A stretch of DNA of 64,000 nucleotides, taken from NCBI GenBank assembly GCA_948470475.1, contig OX419335.1, positions 33,155,319 through 33,219,318 on the forward strand, given 5' to 3'. How positions within the stretch are numbered: position 1 is the stretch's first letter; each line of letters starts with the position of its first letter. Positions 12,228-24,764 of this stretch are shown in pieces. A model generated the notes under the pieces. The model was not told the DNA's origin. It saw only the letters and a list, made by a program, of their open reading frames with translations, and made no database searches. This stretch comes from Galaxea fascicularis. Its lineage: Eukaryota; Cnidaria; Anthozoa; Scleractinia; Euphylliidae. The translations under genes and the position numbers were made by a program.

Positions 12228-13552
12228 GATAATTCAGTGATACATATTGCTTTTACCAGGGACTATCCTACCCAGGCGTACCGACGGTATAATATAAACA
12301 CAACTTTGTCATTTCCCGCTCTAACCGTTATCCCAAATCTAACACTTACTGTGACATCTTTTCTTTAATCCCACCCAACCTTTGTCAAGCTGCTTCGACT
12401 GTTTTCCACTTTGGGACCCTCAGCGCCAAAGTGAGCAGAGGAGAGGAGTGGAAATAACAACAAGACAGGAAGGATATTGCTTGTATCGTTGGCAATGTTG
12501 TATTAGTACAGGTATTTATTTGGTTTAAAAACCAGGTCTGTAAAAAATGTAAATAAATAGGCTGTTTCAAAGAGTGCCTCAAATAAAGTGCACTGTATTG
12601 TCTTCAATTTCTTGCTTCAGTGTTTGCGTACACATCTCTAAACAGCTGTTTCTGTAGGACAACGCTACAGTGATTCAAACTGCTTATTTCCTTCAAAGAA
12701 AACAGCGAAGAAACGATGAATGAAGATCTTCCTTTTTCATAAGTTCCATTTAGTTATGGTTACACGGGTAGTAGATCAGGCCGATAACAAACAACACGAA
12801 TGCAATTATTTATTTTTAATTTTGGGACATTTCTTTTAGGCAGGTGTCTTTACTTAGTGGATATACCGTTGTCTTAATGACACTTAAATTACACTCATCA
12901 TCATCATCATCAGCAACCCAAGACCACTGATCCCACAGCTGTTTTCAGTTGCCTTTGTGACCAAATGAACGCTGACAACTAGAGATTGTACAAATTGAAT
13001 ACTCTTCAATTAGAATGCACTATACTGACATATTAGAGCGCGCGCAATGTTTTGTTTATTGCGTGATAATCCCCATATCTGAAGGTAACAAAACTTAAAA
13101 AGTAGGTCCGCAATGCGTACATGTGTGGCTTACTAGACCACGTGACAGGCGCTCGACTCTCGTGGACAAATAAATAAATCCGATCGTGCCACAACGTGGC
13201 TACATAGTTCTTGTAAGCCACACAAACAGAAGTCATCATGGGGACATCTTTGTTTCCTGCCAGTGCATGTCAGATATGGCCCAGCTTAGGCCTTCGTGAT
13301 GATAACACTACGATCCACGCTGTCAAGCTCTGTTTGAAAGGAACACTGCCACTTGCTCCATGATATCTTAAAAACAATAGTCACAAAATATCACAAACAA
13401 ACTTTCAACTGCAACTACTGACAGTGTCAACACCCCAGCATCACATGGAAGCAGCTTTCCACATCACTTGAACACTGGTATTTGGTTTAGTGCGACCAAT
13501 TCTCGAACGTAAACGAAAATTCCTGTACGAAAAAAGAACCCGAATCGGTCCT
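12228..13552. other. Intergenic, no gene recognised
   Basis: It holds the 3' UTR of the CCDC180-like gene up to about 12.6 kb and a short (CAT)n run near 12895-12918. The remaining sequence has only short spurious ORFs. Confidence 0.5.
12582..12587 (+). terminator. Probable polyadenylation signal of the CCDC180-like gene
   Basis: AATAAA lies about 355 bp after the TGA and is followed by a T/G-rich stretch. No other canonical signal was seen closer to the stop that has such a downstream element, although an AATAAA-like string also occurs around 12552. Assignment is by position only. Confidence 0.4.
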
Positions 13553-13783
13553 GGGGCCTGTTTCTCGAAACTCCCGGAACTTTTCGCGCGCATTTCGGGT
13601 GCCACAATTTCCTTCGTATCTTTAAGACGGAGACGTTTCCAGGCATCAAATTTTGCAACGAATTTGCCCTTTCGTATCCTGAAATCATAGTAAAAGGCCA
13701 GCTTTATAGAATAAGCGGATCGCAGTTTTTGAAATGGCTTTTCGGGCCCGAAAAGTTTACGGGGCTTTCGAGAAACGGGCCTC
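13553..13783. mobile_element. Foldback MITE with 'GGGGCCTGTTTCTCGAAA' ends
   Basis: The left end GGGGCCTGTTTCTCGAAAC is mirrored at the right by TTTCGAGAAACGGGCCTC. It is about 230 bp long. The ORFs across it on both strands are products of the inverted repeat. Confidence 0.7.
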
Positions 13784-13841
13784 TGAACCCTTAGGAGCTT
13801 ATATCTTTGAGAGATCAGCAGCACTAGTGGTCTAGTGGTGG

Positions 13842-14025
13842 TCACAGCCTGCAGGGTTCGTTACCATCCCACAGAATAAAACATGAAAGTCTAACCATTT
13901 GCAACACTTTCTCCTCGGTTGTGTTACGACCCTGAGTATTGGTCCGGCTAGGGTTTAAACCCGCGACCTCCCGAACGGTAGTCCGGCGCTCTACCAACTG
14001 AGCCAACCGGTCGGCGGTCAAAGAG
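13842..14025 (-). mobile_element. tRNA-derived SINE
   Basis: On the minus strand the element starts with a tRNA-like head (roughly 14020 down to 13934). It has an A-box-like TGGCTCAGTTGGTAGAGC and a B-box-like GGGTTTAAACCC; the acceptor and T arms do not pair well enough for a working tRNA. A non-tRNA body follows to about 13842. The spurious peptide DRLAQLVERRTT from this head is, from memory, very common in coral gene predictions. Confidence 0.75.
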
Positions 14026-15218
14026 AGAAGAAGTGGAAAACTCATTTCCACTATGACCACACTCGAGCGCTTTCAAGGATTGTCAGGGTGAGTGTTGTCC
14101 TGAGAAGGACAGTTTTCGACACTGAATGTTACAACTGGGTTCAAAACGTTCACGAAGATTGAACTTCCATCGTTTTTGCCATTAAACGTGCTGGCTCTGA
14201 ACTTTGTTTTCCCCTGTCCCCTCAAAAATCATTTCTGCCTCTGACACGCGTTCGCGAATTAAGGAAAATTCTAAAAACCAGAGTTGGCCACGAATTCAGT
14301 TTGCACCGAGTGAAAACTAATAGGTGACCAGGTACACCTGTATTTGCCAGTAAAATGGTCCCCCTTCGTTATCTCTCGGAGATTTTGTCGCAGTGTGTAA
14401 CTTAAAGTTAACTCTTCAACAAAACCTGCTCCAGTGTTATCAGTCAAAATGTGTACAAGTGGCTCAGAATTTCAGACCAGCATTAATTTTGGTAAGATTT
14501 CTGTAGCAAGAAAAATTGCAGGACTGCTCCAAATTTTCAAAAGTCCAATGTTGTGTTTCAAATGTACTGGCTGGAGTCAGGAAGAAAAGTGAATGTCAAC
14601 AATACAATTTCCTTTGGTTGGTTATTACCTTTACTGTAATATAAGGCTGTCAGATTAGCCATTCCATTTTATAAAATTTTGACACTCATCTCTTACATAA
14701 CTACCCGGAAACTACCAAAACTAATATCAAACTTACTTACAGATGTGGGTGTATAGATCAACAGATAAAATAAGAGAAAGGTTCTATTTCAAGAGTGGAG
14801 TAGGGATCACCAGGTTTGACCCTTTAAACTTTGCATCAAAAAAAGTGTTGTAGTACTGACTACATCATATCCAACACTGAACCTTGAAACCTTCTCACTT
14901 TTCTGCAATGCTACTGTGAGAGTGAAAAAAGCAAATGAAAACCTATCGTTTCATGAGATCATATTCCCAGAACCTGACACTTCAATATAATTATACATGT
15001 AAAACATTGTAAGAGAAGTCAGGGCACTGCAGACTAGTTTTCATGCGACTCTGTTCTTCTCCTAATGCTGCAAAAACGTCTAACCAATGTGTTTTTGGTT
15101 TCCACCTAAAGTGCCTTTGCCCACAGAACTCAAAACAGAGAAATAACTGTAAGCCCTATTGAACAAAATGAGGTATGTGTCACTTCCCTAAACAGAAAAT
15201 CTTGAAGTTTTAACTCAC

Positions 15219-18200
15219 CTCTTATTTTATAAGCATGTCTGTCCTGTGTGGAGCTCCATTCTCTGATGGCTTTACCTACATCCTCCATTGGTGCTGAATA
15301 TGTGATCCTTCCAAATATATCAGCTTTCTCTTCATATCTGGATTATTGAGTCAAGAAATTCAGGATATTTGCAGATTAACAAAGACTGCCAGTGGAAACT
15401 CTTTCCATGAACTCACATTGTTTTGCTTCTTGCAGCTGTAATTTGACAGTCATTAAAACAACTACTTTAGGGCCTTTTTCAAATCAATAGAAGGTTTCAG
15501 CTTTCCCCCTCCCCAAACCAAGGTACAAATCAATAACAAATCAACAAATTTCCAATGGCTTTTGCTAACACAAAATGTTTTTAACCTTTCCTATTGCTTT
15601 AATTCATTCAGTACTAGAATTTTTGGTTGAGCAGTATTCACATGCAACAACTGTCACTGGACAAATTTACTTACTATCAACTGGCCTGTGCCAGGCTCTC
15701 AGATAGTCAGGAGGCCAGTGAACAAGACTGAGCGAGCAAAAAAACTGAGCAGGAGCTGGGGGTAGCCCATCCCAAGCCCCCTCCATTTTTCACCTCACTC
15801 TGCTGGTATTATTGCACCCCATTTACTATCTGAACACCTGGAACAGGCTAACTATCAACTGAATGAACCACTCAAAAAGAAAATCATAATAATAATAAAA
15901 CTGACTGCATCACCCACCCATCCAAGGTTAATCCTCCAAATTGGTTTTGGGTCAAGCAACGTAGTGCATAAACAATAGAATCGCCATAAACAGTTCTTCT
16001 TTTCCTTTAAAGGATACAATTCACTGTGTATTCTTTGCAAATCACTGAGCCACTCTAAAAGGTCTGCTATTGAAGGCCGAGTGGAGGTTCCCTTGCACAC
16101 CACAGACATAGGAAGAAAACCTACCAAACAATAATAATCAATGATTATCTTTAGTTTGCGATGTAAAATGTGAATCAAAAGAAGAAAGAAGGAGTCATGT
16201 TTCTGGTTTTGTGGGAAAAAGGATAGTTTCTCATTCAAGAGTCACCAAGAGACTAAACAACCAGTTACTTCAATCTCTGAGCCATACATTTTTTAGCTCA
16301 TCAGCTTGCTAACTGTTACCCTGTGTGCTGTGGCCACACATGGTTAGTACTGGCACATACCAATTAATGTTGCTACACATTATGGCCATAAATACATGAT
16401 CCTCTATATTCACTTTCATCTATTCATAACTCACAGGTTTGTAATGAATGAACAAAATGATGGGCTCCCCTTTGGCTTGCTTTTTTCAGTATGGGTTGTC
16501 ACTTCTGTACAAGCTTGAATTTTTTTTTTAGGCTTTCTATTTGCAACTGCTGGAGATGCATTCACATCTGCAATTAACTTATATGATCTATACCATTAAA
16601 ATAGTGTCTACATACAAATGTGCTAACTGTTCCAAGTATCCCAGTCACTGAGTAAAACATTAGGTTATTTGTACTTACTTGAATGCAGTGTGTAAACTTG
16701 AAAGCTGCTGGACCAAAGGGCTAACATCTTCTTTGCCACACTTTGAAAAGAGTCCCTAAACAATAGCAATATAGACCATTACTTCCTCATTAAACAGTTA
16801 AATTTTGAAATGTATTTTGATTCATGTATGACTTAAATGGAAAAGCACAAATGTGCCTCTTGAAAATCGGTAATCACTTCCTTTCTATTTGAAACAAATC
16901 AACAAACAATCAACATACCAGTACGTGTATGATATTACTTAAGAAAAAATTTAAAAATGTTGTTGATCTTATAGAAGGGCTAATTCTGATTTAAAATAAA
17001 ACAGCAGAGGCACATTTTGCATGACTACTTATCAAGATAAAACAAATTCCCTAACTTTTCAAGTGTCCTGAATTTTCTCTGACCAAAGACAAATCCTGTA
17101 TAGGAACATGTCTACTTTTTGGGCAGTGATGAAACCAAAGAAGTTGATACATGTACCTTCATAAAGACTTTGTGCCTTTGCCACCAAGACATCTTTACAA
17201 AAAGTAAAATCCCTTGAGCCTTCACTGACTTTGAGGTAGAATTAAGACTTTTCCCAAATTTCATGTTATGGAGAGTATACTGTATGTTCCAAATATGAAG
17301 CCGACATGGGGTAATCTCTTGCCCATCAAAGGGTTACATGTATGTGGAGTTTACTTTGGCATGAAAACCTGATGAGATTTTCTTTTTTTTTTCCTGAGCT
17401 ACTGTATTGGTTTTTGTTGTTTAGAACATGCTTTTTTTCATTTGTAACTTTCACAGGTTGTCACACCAAGCTACAGTAGTTTTTTTGCTTTGAAATGGGC
17501 TACCAGTACCCATATTTTACAGTACACACATGTAGTGCCTTGTATTGTCTTTCTATTGTTATCCTCTAAGGGATAGCTATGTATTTTGAAACAAAATTAG
17601 CTCTTCCTATTTTTAACATCTGTGCCCCCTGACGAGAGAGCTTGTAACTGTCACCAATGAGGGATGGGATGGTGAGATAGAGTGGGGGTGAAGGAAGGAG
17701 ACTGAATGCTGGTTAATAGTGGAGCTCTGCATACCAAAACTGCATGTGCAAAGCAAGAAAGAAAAATCAGTAAATGTCATCTTCCTGGTAAATTTTGGTT
17801 TTCTCATGGCTGTGCGTCCATTCCTAAGTCCGCACCACAGGGTACCTTCACATGTTCGCGGCTCAAGGCCGCTGTAATTGATCTGTTGTTCCAGTCTTTT
17901 AAATTCGCTTAAGGGTCTTCCTGCATAAGTTCTCATCTTTTCTCAACCAGATAAAACTGGATTCATTTGCCACATCCTCAGAAGTTGCCAAAGTGAATGC
18001 CCAAAGAAATTTCTTAATGACACACTTTATAAATTGACATGAAGTTGTAATGAATGCAAATCGTCACTGGCTAATTCCTTATGGCAACATTACAGCTTGC
18101 TTGTAAACTTGGGAGTTGTTAACACGTGCTATTCCACAATTTGTGTCAATGCCAATTGTGGACTTCCAGTTTTAGGTTTAATAAGTTTCTTATATATCTT

Positions 18201-18771
18201 GTTGTTAATTATACACCCATCAATGTTAAGCCCCAGGGTGGGGGGAGGAGCTACCCATGGGAAATTGACGGAGAGGGCTTTCCCTTGGGCAGGGAATTTG
18301 ACATGCCTACCATCTTGAAAGACCTGACTCTGATAGAAAAAGTTACCCCAGGGGCGGGAAAATGACATTCAGTAGGTGCCTGGGGGTGGGGAATTTGACA
18401 CTGGCTTCCATAAAAATGTTTAATTCCCTTGGGTCTGCCCCCCCCCCCCCTGGGGTTTAACATTGATAAGTGCACAAAGGTGCATAACAAAAGAAATTAG
18501 CTCACAGATCCTGCTGAAGTTTCGTCATAAAACATTCCGTCTGTTTTAGCAATTTGTACTGAAGTTTCTGCTTCAAATTCTCAAAATCACCAAGAGGGGA
18601 ACTACCGAAGTTTGCCTTCTCACAAGAATGTAACTGCTCCAAGGGACTCTTCAATGACTGAATGAGCCCGATTGAGTGGCAATCTGTTTCCTTCCACAAA
18701 TTAAGCAGTTGTTCGACTTCCCTGTAAGATTTTGCGAGCTTTTCGATGCAGAGTGACTCCTCTCTTGCCAT
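15219..18771 (-). CDS. AIRIM: AIRIM (C1orf109) ribosome-maturation factor
   Basis: Minus-strand exons with matching phases: 18771-18506 (ATG at 18771), 16755-16679, 16120-16018, 15337-15219. The start is the ATG in MAREESLCIEKLAKSYREVE; the longer frame upstream has no ATG. Conserved blocks are LKSPLEQLH and FENLKQKLQYKLLKQ in exon 1, FQVYTLHS in exon 2 and PSIADLLEWLSDLQRIHSELY in exon 3, in the same order as human C1orf109 as I remember it. That protein is a partner of the AFG2A/AFG2B AAA-ATPases and CINP, acting in release of maturation factors from pre-60S ribosomes. Exon 4 ends in phase 1, so a short final exon is needed; a 26-nt candidate is at 14783-14758 (ending SYFIC, then TGA). With it the protein would be close to 200 residues, as in human. 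Confidence 0.8.
18211..18476. mobile_element. MITE with 26-bp inverted ends and G/C-rich core
   Basis: Left terminus ATCAATGTTAAGCCCCAGG; right terminus CCTGGGGTTTAACATTGAT; about four mismatches in 26 bp. The inside is G-rich (GGTGGGGGGAGG) at one side and a C14 run at the other. It lies in the first intron of AIRIM. Confidence 0.65.
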
Positions 18772-18985
18772 TCCATCACAAGACTCTCTCAATCTAGGGA
18801 GAGAAGCCAGGAGTCAGGAGACAAAACTTTTGTTTGTTGCTGGCCGGTTGGACAGCCGGTCGCCATCTTACTTTCCATATGACAGCGTACTCAGCCAAAA
18901 GCGATTTCTATGTCATATAAAGAGCCACAAAACAACATGAAACTGAACTGCATTGTGCATGCATTTTGATTGGTTTTACACACGG

Positions 18986-19216
18986 ATGACGTCATCACTG
19001 AAAACTTCTTCCCTAGAAAGTTTTGAAAATTTTGAGAACATTTTACCAGATTGGCTAAACGAAGACGTAGAAAAAAAGTCTGGCCGAGGCTCTGCACAAA
19101 TTACAAAAACAAGAACACCAAGTTTCTTTGTAGAAAAAATTAAACTCGAGCAGTCTCGGTCAAGCGCCAGTAAACGAAAGACAAAATGTTTCTTTATCGG
19201 CAAAGAAAACAAATAG
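18986..19216 (+). CDS. Hypothetical 76-aa acidic/basic protein, divergent from AIRIM
   Basis: The ORF starts at an ATG 215 bp from the AIRIM start, on the opposite strand, and ends at TAG. It has an acidic N-half (ESFENFENILPDWLNEDVE) and a basic Ser/Lys-rich C-half. I do not recognise it. It could be a first exon, a small gene from a bidirectional promoter, or part of an old transposon: a 26-bp block CCAAAAGCGATTTCTATG just upstream recurs near 21122. Evidence for expression is absent. Confidence 0.25.
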   Translation: MTSSLKTSSLESFENFENILPDWLNEDVEKKSGRGSAQITKTRTPSFFVEKIKLEQSRSSASKRKTKCFFIGKENK

Positions 19217-20508
19217 ATTCCATGTTGCCATGCGTATATGTTCAGTAATTAATAGATCACAGGAAAACTCAAAATGTAGTAAAAATAACAGCTATCGCCT
19301 CATATGCCACCGTTTTTGTTCTTACCACATTTTGACGTCTATAATCTATTACCGAACAAATGCACGGCAACTTCGAATCTATTCATGTTGATCAAGTCAA
19401 AGAAGGCGCTAAACATCGGCCGTCTATTGTCCTTCCATGAAATCAAGGACACCAATGCCTTCTTTTTCGTATCCCATGGAAACCTTCTCAGTCACGGTTT
19501 GCAGCTGAGTGCTGGTGCGCAGTGCATCAGCTGGGGTAAAAATCGTATTTAAGCTTATAAGCTAGAATGAAAGGGGCTAATCACCTTTATTCCAAAATGG
19601 CTCCCATTCTAATGTTCTTTATTCAAACTAGCCCTTGGTGTTTCGTTCTTAATAGCAAAATTCAAAAGAATTTTTTATCTTGAACGAGAAGACGAGGACT
19701 GGTTTGAGTGCACGTGTGGACATTAAAATGACAGCCATTTGTAATAAAATGTATGTCGCCAATGCAAGTAGGTTTTTTATGCTTTGGAAGTCAATTTAAA
19801 ATCAAGCACACTCACATACCATGGCTTGTAACCAAATGCTCCTAGAACTAGAAATAGTTTCAAACAAAACTGAAACATTATGTTTCGGCTTTCTTTGTCT
19901 TCCCCTGATATATTTTTTAGCTTGAAAAATTCATGCGACTCAGCTCATTACCCCTAGTTATTTTATGACAAGAGTTGAATTTTAAATTATGTAATTACAA
20001 AATTCAGAAAAGCGGAATGACATGAAACAATTGTCATGCTCAAAGTGTTTTTGGTGTGAATGTAAAGGAAAATGTTAGCCCAGTGTCTCGTTGATTTGGC
20101 TTCCCATTTGAGGACTAACTTACCCCACATTTTTAGTATTTCCTTCGTTCGTCCCGGCTTGAAATCAAATGGGAACAGGCGAACCCTTGAAAAAAGGCTG
20201 ATTAAATGTTGGTGGTAACGGTTTACATTTTACTTGGGAGAGTAAACCGGCAATATTCAAATCGCGAATTTGCATTATAAGGCCATGGGAATGGATTCTC
20301 AGTAAGATTTACTATGTCAAAAACTGTTTTTTTTTTATTGGTGATTTATTCAAATAGTTGCTTGTTTATCAACCTTCGCAGTCGAGCAAACAAAAATTTG
20401 CGTTTGGTCCGAAAAACAGGCTTACTTCCAGTGAAACTCGTAAACCCTTAACCGTCATGAAAGGTCAAGGGGCTGTCGAGTTGGCACGGTAAGCTACAGG
20501 ACGAGCAA
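19217..20508. other. Gene-free stretch
   Basis: Only short ORFs with no recognisable domain and no paired inverted ends were seen. Confidence 0.4.
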
Positions 20509-20737
20509 GGCTTGTACGGAGGGTCCCCTATTTCGTGAAACGTGATTGGGACTATATATTTTTTCTCGTGAAACGTGATTTAGGTTTATTTGTTCATTCG
20601 TGATTCGTGATTGCCGATATTTGCTTTATCGTGAACGTGAACGAATTTTGGGAATTATCCGTGATGCGTGAACAGTCTCAATATTTTTACGTGAACGCAT
20701 TTTCCAAAGTGGTATAGGGGACCCTCTGTACAGGCTA
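20509..20737. mobile_element. MITE with 'GAGGGTCCCCTAT' ends
   Basis: Left GCTTGTACGGAGGGTCCCCT and right AGGGGACCCTCTGTACAGGC are inverted copies with few mismatches. The inside has several degenerate copies of CGTGAAACGTGATT, a short subrepeat. No ORF. Confidence 0.65.
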
Positions 20738-22327
20738 CGCGATTTGATTATAATAATGTCGTCTAAGACCAATTTAATAGGTCTTAGTATTTTTCGGTAT
20801 AGCAGTGAAAGGTCCTTGTATGGTAGGCCTTCTTGGGAGCTTGCTCCTTATGACCGTGAATCGGACAGTCGAATGCCTTTTCAATTAGCGCGCTGAAGAG
20901 TGTGGAGTGCTTCGTTTTACGACCCAGTTTTTTTTGTTTTAGACAAAACAAAGTCAATCCCAATAAGAATGGGTGGGCAAACAACTTGGGCAGCAGTCAG
21001 GAACGACTTGATCGAAAACAAAGAGAAGATTACTTCTAGCTAGCTAAAGATTATGCATACCGTATATAGTCTCCAGTAAATGATCTGTACGAATCTTTGG
21101 ATCAATATCTTGGTTTCCCAATCCAAAAGCACTTCTATGTCACATAAACATGCAAAAAATGTTATCATTTTTTATTGTTTCTAATTGGTGTATTTTTTTA
21201 ACGAAGTATGTAGTTTGTAGTAACTGTAAGTACATTGTAATTAATGTGCAAAAGCGAAAACGACTGTAAAAAGAAAAGAAGAAACCTAAGTGTGATTTAT
21301 CAGTGTTGCATGTTGAATCACTGCTGTCTCAAAATTGTATGTCATTCATTTTAACCGTACGATTTATTATTGCTGGCATTATACTGATGTTTGATTGTCC
21401 CGCTAGAGATGCATTCTCAGGGTACCTGTGTGCTATAAGAAATATTCAAAACTTTTTACATTATTTCCAAGGAGTACACGCAATTTGTAAGGTTTATGAA
21501 CTCAAAGGATTGCCTCTTCTTTAATATGACAAATTAATTTAATTGCATCTCATTGTAATACATGGTTTCTGAAAAACCATTAGTGGACGGAATCAATAAA
21601 GTTGTATTGTATTCTTTTCATGTGAGGGTAATGCTGGAAGTTGGGAAGAGAGATCGGGCTGCCTGTGACAATGGTTACTGAAGTTTCTCTAGCAACTCAT
21701 ACAAAGTTGTCTCGGTTTGATAAACGAATTTTTTTTTTAGGTATGGTCACACTGGGACCTGCCGGGGATAGCTCAAGCCCCACTCTTACACACCCAATAA
21801 ATAAAAAAAACAGGCCCTTGAAGAGGAAGCTCTGGCGTATATATATATGAGATGCGTCGGTAAACTGCACATTGTAAGAGTCATACATAAAAGTGCAGCT
21901 GAGGGGAATCTTATGACTGGGAAATGGAGGCAGCATCAGTCGCTCCAGGGGTATTAACCAACTGAAGCTGTGGTAACACCTTATAATGTTATACTGGTAG
22001 GAGTCTTGAAACCAGCAGTTTTAATGTTTTATAATATAAGCCGAGACATTTGGGAGATTTGATTGGTTGATAGTATCATTATTTCCGCGTAATAGTAAGA
22101 TGGTATAACAAAATTACCATGGCAACACTGAACACAATGACGTTTTTGCTTTTGTTTTCACAAAAATAGCGGCAAGATTCCCGGAAATTTCCGGGGAAGA
22201 AATGCAAAAGCTTGCCGAAAAAGCAGTAAACAAAAAATACAAACAAAACAAGGTCTCTTGTGCGTTACCGAAAATTTCTCGGCTTCCACTATAAACAAAT
22301 AATAGCATGACCTCGACGTGGTATTTT

Positions 22328-22359
<32 letters not shown>

Positions 22360-23043
22360 GTCCAAATACCACTCGCCGCTTCGCGGCTATACTAATTACA
22401 TAGCGATATGTATTTTTGTCTCGTGAATTTACATAAGGCAAAAATACAAGTTTTATATAGTGAGCTGCTACCAGATGCCGATCTCAGAAGTGTTTTATAT
22501 TTGCCTTACACTTGAAAACGTAACATGAATTCCTGACATAATGGCACGGATTTCGTCATTTGCTTTGAGCTTATATTAGCAGTATGCTGGTTACGATCAC
22601 GATCTTGAACTCTAAACATGCTACAGCTGGGAAAGTGTCAACAGCTTCGGAAAAAATCTTTCTGTGTTTATGTTTTGTCGCGAAGTGGATTACCCTCTCG
22701 GGCATTTTGCCTGTGTTCTAAAAACATTTTAGATGGGATTTAGGAGAGCTTAGGAGCAATGAATTCAAAATTTCTACATATTTCCACGCAAAAAATGGCT
22801 TGAAAGATTTCCAACTCGAAGCGATTAAAAAATTGGTCATGTTGGAAATTTTCGTATGCATTTTGGTTCACTTTTATAAGTGACTCTTAGTGTTTGCATG
22901 TAAAATATTTAATTACGCAAGAGAGATCCTGCGTGAGCCAAACATCGATTCCTTTGCTAATGAATAAAGATGTATAAGGCCTCTGCAAAACCTATTTAAT
23001 CTGAAATTGAGGGCATCAAATTATATCATCATTTACAACTGTT
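20738..23043. other. Gene-free stretch with probable 3' retroelement debris
   Basis: An AATAAAGTTGTATTGTATT sequence near 21594-21612 resembles the A-rich 3' end of a non-LTR retroelement or an mRNA. A (TA)n run is at about 21838-21848. No ORF with a recognisable domain was found. Confidence 0.35.
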
Positions 23044-23337
23044 CAGTGGGATCTGAAAATGGAATTTCGCGAGGTTCTTGTTTTTGAACCTGGTATCATC
23101 AGTGGTTGGATGGAATTATTTACAAACTTTAGGCCTCGTGGTGTCAGACAGCGGCTTTTTGATCTTCTAATCAAATTCAACTGACGGGAGGGATCAGTGG
23201 GATCTGAAAATGGAATTTCGCGAGGTTCTTGTTTTTGAACCTGGTATCATCAGTGGTTGGATGGAATTATTTACAAACTTTAGGCCTCGTGGTGTCAGAC
23301 AGCGGCTTTTTGATCTTCTAATCAAATTCAACTGACG
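23044..23337. repeat. Tandem duplication, 151-bp unit, two copies
   Basis: Copy 1 is 23044-23194 and copy 2 is 23195-23337. They share every base I compared from CAGTGGGATCTG to CAAATTCAACTGACGG. A diverged third copy follows at about 23370-23485 (ATCATCGGTGATTGGACG against ATCATCAGTGGTTGGATG). So an old unit was duplicated again recently. Confidence 0.85.
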
Positions 23338-23796
23338 GATGCAAACTACGGAGACGAATTATTTAAAGAACCGTGTGAGTTTTAAGTTTGAGATTTGTAC
23401 ATCATCGGTGATTGGACGCAATTATTTAAAATTGCAGGCCGCAAGGCCAGGGAACGGCTGTTTTGATCTTCATTAGAAACTGAACACGACTCCTTGAAAG
23501 AGCCTTGTAAATTATGAATCTGTACCTGTAGTCCTATCGATGACTGGTTGCAAAGCTAAATACACTGTCTCAAAATAATGTTTTACGGCCGGCTTTCTAC
23601 ATGTTAAGATCACGAAGCTACATACTTTATAGCTGACCCTAATTTTAATCAGTTTAAGATGGTTTTAGCCCCCATTTACTGAGGGCTACTAAGTGTTTAG
23701 CATGCGATTAATGTCTGAAACAATTGCAAGCTAACGGCTTAACACGTTTCAAGCTGGGAAAGATCATGCAAGGAAGTAGACGTTGTTTTGCTCTCA

Positions 23797-24246
23797 AGGG
23801 AGTTTAAGATTCTACGACGCGACGGCAACGAAAACGTCATTTCAAAATACAACTTCTCGTTTGTGTAACTCTTTCGAGATTATTCCAATTTGTTTAACAT
23901 GAAAAATGCTGGCGAGCTGGCCAGGGCCTAAATTACTATGAACGGTGTTAAAGCAAAGAAAGAGAAAGAAAAAACATTTTGGTACATTTCTTTGCCGTCC
24001 TCTGCGAAACAACAACGTGAAATGACCAAATTTGGGGTTTTCTCGAGAACGTGAGTGTATGGTGACAAGTTTTTCTTTCTCTTTCTTTGCTTTAACATCA
24101 TTCACAGTAATTTAGACCCTAGCCAGCTCGCCAGCATTTTTCATGTTAAACAAATTGGAATAATCTCGAAAGAGTTACACAAACGAGAAGTTGTATTTTT
24201 AAATGACGTTTTCGTTGCCGTCGCGTCGTAGAATCTTAAACTCCCT
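23797..24246. mobile_element. Long-armed palindromic MITE, 'CGGCAACG' family copy 2
   Basis: The two arms are each about 175 bp. The left starts AGGGAGTTTAAGATTCTACG and the right ends with the inverse CGTAGAATCTTAAACTCCCT. Arms carry GCGACGGCAACGAAAACG, AGCTGGC and CTTTCTCTTTCTTTGC in mirror order. The arms are very similar, so this is the youngest of the three copies in the window. Confidence 0.8.
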
Positions 24247-24403
24247 GCTACGGCTCCCTCTGATTCTGTAGCAAGATTGGCATGGACTCGGAAGCGATAG
24301 CAAGTGGAATGACTACCGGTAAGAAACCAAAATATTAGCCCTCCGTTAAAGTCAATAAGTTTGGTAACAAGAAGTGAAACTCAAATTTTGCAGTACAAAA
24401 AAA

Positions 24404-24470
24404 GTGCTGTACCCAGGGTTCGAACCAGTTGAAACTGCTACAACTGGATGCAAGATCCAAAGTACAGCAC
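24404..24470 (-). other. tRNA-like stem-loop (not a functional tRNA)
   Basis: Minus strand: 9-bp closing stem GTGCTGTAC/GTACAGCAC, an internal hairpin CCAGTTG...CAACTGG, and a B-box-like GGTTCGAACC. The T arm pairs poorly and the length is about 67 nt. It is probably a SINE head or transposon end. Confidence 0.3.
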
Positions 24471-24764
24471 CCCGCGCCGACAGCTGATCGAGCGTTTCAT
24501 ATATAGTATGAATAAAATCTCTATTATTCTGGTATTCATTTTCGTTTGTGAAATTCTAACTATGAGGTTGAGAATAGTGCCGGAGTTACATTATATAAAA
24601 GCTTTATTAGGGTCAGTTTGTGAATCAATGAAAAACCCCATGCTGCAATCTGTAGCAATGAATCTGCAGACGGTGTATTCCCTGTATGGGGAAGTCAAAG
24701 ATCCGTCTCCCTGCCCTGCGAGTGACCTGCGATGTAGGACTTCTAAAGGTTTAATTATCTGATC

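Noticed and set aside
12895..12918. CRISPR-like or telomere-like repeat
   Set aside because: It is a simple (CAT)n microsatellite; no spacer structure exists anywhere in the window.
13441..13845. 134-codon ORF on the minus strand
   Set aside because: It spans a foldback MITE and its product is mirrored on the other strand; no domain.
13934..14020. Genuine tRNA gene
   Set aside because: The acceptor and T arms do not pair, and the sequence runs on into a SINE body.
13842..14060. ORF with DRLAQLVERRTT resembling a protein domain
   Set aside because: It is the translation of a tRNA-derived SINE head (A and B boxes visible).
17613..17936. 107-codon minus-strand ORF between AIRIM exons 1 and 2
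   Set aside because: It lies inside the AIRIM intron, has a shadow ORF on the other strand and no recognisable domain.
24448..24762. 104-codon plus-strand ORF
   Set aside because: It overlaps a tRNA-like stem-loop and abuts LINE debris, and has no ATG-led conserved product.
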